Program-made: the position numbers and the translations under genes
In this document: piece by piece, positions 60,101 to 64,000 of the stretch
Layout: each line of letters begins with the position of its first letter
How positions within the stretch are numbered: position 1 is the first letter of the stretch
DNA from: Asterella californica
Taxonomy: Eukaryota > Streptophyta > Marchantiopsida > Marchantiales > Aytoniaceae
Direction of reading: 5' to 3'
Assembly: GCA_036924285.1 (NCBI GenBank)
Contig: JAYKYS010000011.1
Location: 1,984,001-2,048,000 of the forward strand
Length of the DNA: 64,000 bases
Notes under the pieces: generated by a model
What the model was told of the DNA's origin: nothing
Databases searched by the model: none
What the model saw: the letters and a program-made list of their open reading frames with translations, nothing else

Positions 60101-63100
60101 TATACTTCTCCATTTCATCCTATGTAGCTCCTTCGTGTATACAATCTCTGGAATGGGTTCAGTTCGATACATCGTCGTCCCTAAGTCATAAGCGCCGACA
60201 CCGTGATGAGGAGGAGAGACATAAGAACCTTGTGACTTCCATACGGATTCTAACATCCTGCAGGCCTTCTGCCAGACCCTGGTTCTCCAGATTCTGTCTG
60301 ATGTTTTGGTGCTCAACCATTCAGGTCTCCAATCTAACATGTATTGGTAATATTTTTCCTGATTCACTGTCAGTGCGAAGAAGTTGGTGTCTAAGGTGGT
60401 GGAGTTTAGGTAACCAATGGGACGTGTCGGTTTTCGCGGTACGATTGCATCGTAATAGAACGAGCTGTTCAAACACCAGTCCATGCTCTCACGACTGACA
60501 TCCTCCACAGCAAAGGAGCCACGCAATTCCAGCTGACGATACTTCTCGTTGATCTCTTGTTCGGTGGAGGGACCTTGTGGAGATCCTGTTCAAGCGCAAA
60601 CACATCACCTCTGTCAAACCAACGATGCTCGCTGATAGATGAGAGAGTGTATGTTCTCGAATCTCAGGATAGGCGTTAAATATGTGTAATAGACAAGATT
60701 CTTAAAATCAGTCAATATCTCGTAATTATATGGCTCTGTCTCTCTCTCAACTTCTTTAAAGGTGCGCATACGAGCAGATATCTTCAACTATAAGAAATTC
60801 AGGTATCCAGGTGCGCTATTCTTAAACAGCTCCGTAGCAGCAAGGAGTAGTTATGACCCCCAAGGATGAAGCCAGGGAAAATCACACATTGATTCACAAT
60901 CTTGATCATTTACTTGCGTATTCTAGTGACTGGATTCCTCTAATGAGATAATTGAAAGTGTGAAGTGAATGATTAATCGAGTGCGCCATTTGCTTTTCCA
61001 AGAACAAAGTGAAATGTGTTCAAGTCTCCAGAAAGCTCGAAAGATTGAGAATATTGGAAGTGAACATATACAAAAGAGATTCCTATGAAATTGGAGCAAA
61101 TTCTCTTTTCTCCATAAAAGGTTGAGGTCTCTCTGAAAAGGATCAGATCAGACCATCCACAGCGTCAAGGGTGGCAGTACGAGAGCAGAAGAGAATCTCA
61201 TGGCACGAATGAACTTTTCCCACTAGCTACTTGGAAGTTATTCGAGTCTGTGCAAGTTCAAGCTTTGTCATGTTCCAACACTCAAAAGTAGGTCATTAAA
61301 ATCTGTGTTTCAGCAGATGGATCAAGATTCGACTGACATATACATGCAGCTAACAATTTTTGTCTCTACATACTAGAGAAACATGATAGATGAAGAAGTC
61401 ATCTTGTGAATGGAAGAGCCTCAGATATTGTATGTGGTTAAACCGATCCAAGCCTAAATATCATCAATGATGATAAAGAAACAGTTTTCTGAAAATCCAT
61501 GGGAGACATGTATAAGAAATTACCTTGGTACGCATGGAATTGAGGTACGTGACTTGGAGACTGTGGTAGTGTTTGGCGAGATGGTGATGGAACAAAAGCC
61601 TTGGCTCCCACATTCAGTCTTCCTTGTGGAACATTTATAGGTTGGTAATTTGGATGTTGAGCATGTTCTCTTTTTGTGTCATTTGGTGGAAAGAAAGCGT
61701 TGGCTCCTGCACTTGGTCCGCTCTGTGGAATATTTAGAGGTTGGTCGCTTGGAGTAGGATGATGAGGTGGTGGAACAATAGCATCCTTGATCCTTTTATT
61801 TTTGTTTCTGTTGTTTGCAGGTATTAGTAGAACGGATGCACTAACTTCTTCACTGCTCCCTAGAACCTCTCTGAATGTTTTAACATTTTTGGGTTCGTCG
61901 TTTGGAACAGACGCCTTGTCTCCCGCATTGCCATATGGAGACTCTTCTGTCGAGGGGATTGACATTTTTCGTGTTGTGGCGCTATTGGGAGCAGCCTCCT
62001 GTGATGGAGCTCCACTTTGATACTTCTCAAGAGTTGGATCATATCCTTGTGGTCTAGGGACAGGTCGTTGATTAGATAGAGCATTTTCTGAAGCAGTGGC
62101 TCCTCCCTTACTCTGCGAGACATCTCCAAGTTGATCGCTTGGAATTCGATGATGAGTCGTACGAACAGACGCACTCGTACTTTTGTTTTTGTTTCTATTT
62201 TTACTCTTGCTCACAGAAGATAGAACAAAAGCAGTGGCTCCTTCCTTGCTCTGTTGGATATCTTCTGGTTGGTCATCTCCAGTCGTCAGGTCATCACTAA
62301 GCTCAGAAGTTGAATCTAAAGTAAGTTCAGAATGTAAACCGTCAAGTGATAGAACCAAATCACTTGTTTCCGCACTACTCTCTAGATCATCAGTTTGGTC
62401 GCTTGGAGTTGGATATGGATCGGGTTGTTGTTCTAGGTCAGTTGGGGAACCCGAAGCATTCTTATTAAGCTTCTTTTTCTCTCGTTTTCTCTGGTTCTTG
62501 CTCTTGCTCTTCTTCAGAATGGAACCATTGGCTCCTTCACTGCTTCGTTGAACATCTAGATCATCGAGTTGATCATCTCCAAGTTGGTCGTCCGGGTCGT
62601 CGAGAGTTGAAGCAACATTTGAATCCACAGCAAGTTCAAAATCTAAAACTTCTGGTGATGGATCCAGAACACTTGGTTGCACACTGCTCTCTAGAGTATC
62701 TTCAAGTTGATCGGTTGAAGTTGGAGTTGGATCGAATTGTTGTTCTGGACCAGCTGTAGATATAGAAGGATTTTTAAGCTTCTTCTTGTCTTTCTTTATC
62801 TGGCTCTTGGTCCTAGTATCATGTTGTACGACGGAAGCACTGGCTCCTTCAATGCTGTGTTGACCATCTCCAAGTTGGTTGTTGTCAAGCGGGTTGTCAA
62901 GATCCGAAACAGCAGTTGCATCCACAGCCAGTTTGAATTCCAAGGAGTCAGGTGACGGACTGCTCTCCAAAACATCATCATGTTGGTCAACTGGAGTTTG
63001 ATCCAGATTGGTTTGTTTTTCTGAGCCAGCTGTGGCAACAGAAGCATTCTTAAGCTTCTTTCTGTCTCTCTTTCTTTTGGTCTTGCTATCAAGCTCTACA

Positions 63101-64000
63101 CTGCTCTGTTGAACATCTTTGGGTTGGCTGTTTGGATCGGAGGTACTTGCTTGTCCACCCAGTTTTGATGATTGATCCACCGAAACTCGACGTACAATCT
63201 CAGCAACGGCTTGTCGCATCCCAGGATGATCTACTGGACCTCGATATAGTCCACACATAAATAAACAAACCGTCGCGAAGAATCTTGGATTGCTAGACTT
63301 TATAACTATACCATTATCTGTCAACATCTCGAGACGCCGCGGCGCATTCAATCTTCCGTCCCCCATACGTGTTTCAAGTAAAAAGCGAAACTGAGTTGGA
63401 TCTGGAAATTTTCCTGCGCTCTTCAGCTGCTCCCGAAGCAACTGCTCAGCGTGCATTGCGGTTCGCAAGTTGACAAACACTGTCTGAGATACCCTCAAAA
63501 ATGGTAGCGGTGGGTATTCACTGCTGACAACATCCGACTCGACTCCACGCACAATTCCTTGTGGTGAAGCTTCACGTATGGACCTGTTACAATCTTCTAG
63601 TGCGGCCCCTTCTAGTCGAGGACCTACATACAATCCACTCAAAAGTAGACACAACGCCGCGAACAGATTTCTCTTCCTTACTCGCGTAACTTTACCTGTT
63701 GGGTTCATAACCTCAACAAAATGCGGCGGACCTCTGTTAGGCATCTGGACACACTCCATGAGACAACCGAGCCCACCCTCTCCAACTAGAGATTTTTTCC
63801 ATGGAACCGGTCCTGTTGCGTTGTCATGTCCTGGTCCCTGTAATCTGCAGACATATATTTCCTTCCTCAGTGCATTGTTGAACTCCATCATCAACTCACT
63901 AGATATCAACAAAGTTTGTGCTTGGTCTTGGTCCTGTTCCTGTTCCTTTGATGGACTTTCTTCTATTTCTCTTTGACTCGCAGGTTGTCGAACGGAAGCG
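57176..64000 (-). CDS. AGO: Giant divergent Argonaute, 5' end outside window
   Basis: Argonautes bind small RNAs and silence or cut matching RNA. Visible exons: window end-61524, 60585-59085, 58706-57176; introns of 938 and 378 bp (GTAATT..CAG, GTAAG..CAG). All joins keep frame: over 1,800 residues, about twice normal. The first exon stays open to the window edge without a start. Its 2.4 kb encodes two related modules (each ending ..CL...GLY.GP) and tandem acidic/basic repeats. Exon 2 holds the N domain, the linker and a complete PAZ (RLYRIWGLSDIP to DYYFPPWALEI). Exon 3 holds MID, with the 5'-phosphate pocket pattern Y..K..Q..K..K (YHAFKYK, SQVI, LKFNKKMGG), and PIWI. Slicer residues are all present: Asp in FGADVTHPT, Glu in QGPKIEM, Asp in FFRDGVGDDQ, His in HYSHLACSRGR. 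It ends DTMYYL, close to the usual M-Y/F-C end. Catalysis is likely. The clade (AGO1-, AGO4-type or other) cannot be told. Confidence 0.88.

Noticed and set aside
62183..62551. Plus-strand frame of 122 codons
   Set aside because: It is antisense to the repeat-rich exon of the Argonaute and only mirrors its codon pattern.
1..64000. CRISPR array, bacterial operon or prophage
   Set aside because: No regularly spaced identical repeats. Genes carry spliceosomal introns and eukaryotic families throughout.

Overview
This window looks like nuclear DNA of a land plant. The MLH3-type gene carries plant-specific motifs and spliceosomal introns (GT..AG, many with GTAAG donors). There is an A-type plant cytochrome P450 relic, and Ty1-copia and Ty3-gypsy chromovirus relics are abundant. 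An intact, intronless GH105 gene is a family common in bacteria, fungi and some bryophytes but unusual in flowering plants, so a bryophyte (moss or liverwort) is my best guess. That is inference, not proof.

Layout. 1-1.86 kb holds a decayed DNA transposase of the Kolobok/THAP9-like type. 2.6-4 kb holds a hairpin/tRNA-arm-like motif and a two-copy 239-bp repeat. 4-15.9 kb is AT-rich and mostly non-genic, with a lone LETM1-like exon (8.6 kb), a frameshifted P450 fragment (12.3-12.7 kb), tandem repeats and copies of a short hairpin element. 15,992-17,197 (minus) is a complete, intronless secreted GH105 hydrolase. 17.2-22.3 kb holds no gene I can recognise. 22.4-25.6 kb is a degenerate Ty1-copia element. 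28-33 kb and 47.9-51.6 kb hold two copies of a dispersed repeat. The first copy is interrupted by two further insertions, and the second copy shows the uninterrupted arrangement. 37,334-46,308 (minus) is a full MLH3 gene, which I could assemble exon by exon (24 exons, 1,267 residues, frame closed at every junction). 51.6-53.7 kb holds two gypsy remnants facing away from each other (reverse transcriptase on minus, integrase plus chromodomain on plus). 57,176 to the window end (minus) is a very large, divergent Argonaute whose 5' end lies outside the window.

Functions. Three intact genes stand out: a cell-wall pectin-fragment hydrolase, a meiotic/mismatch-repair endonuclease subunit, and a predicted slicer-competent Argonaute. 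There is no operon logic. The genes are independent and separated by transposon debris. The most unusual object is the Argonaute: more than 1,800 residues, about twice the usual size, with only two introns in the visible part. Its N-terminal extension contains a duplicated module and tandem acidic/basic repeats.
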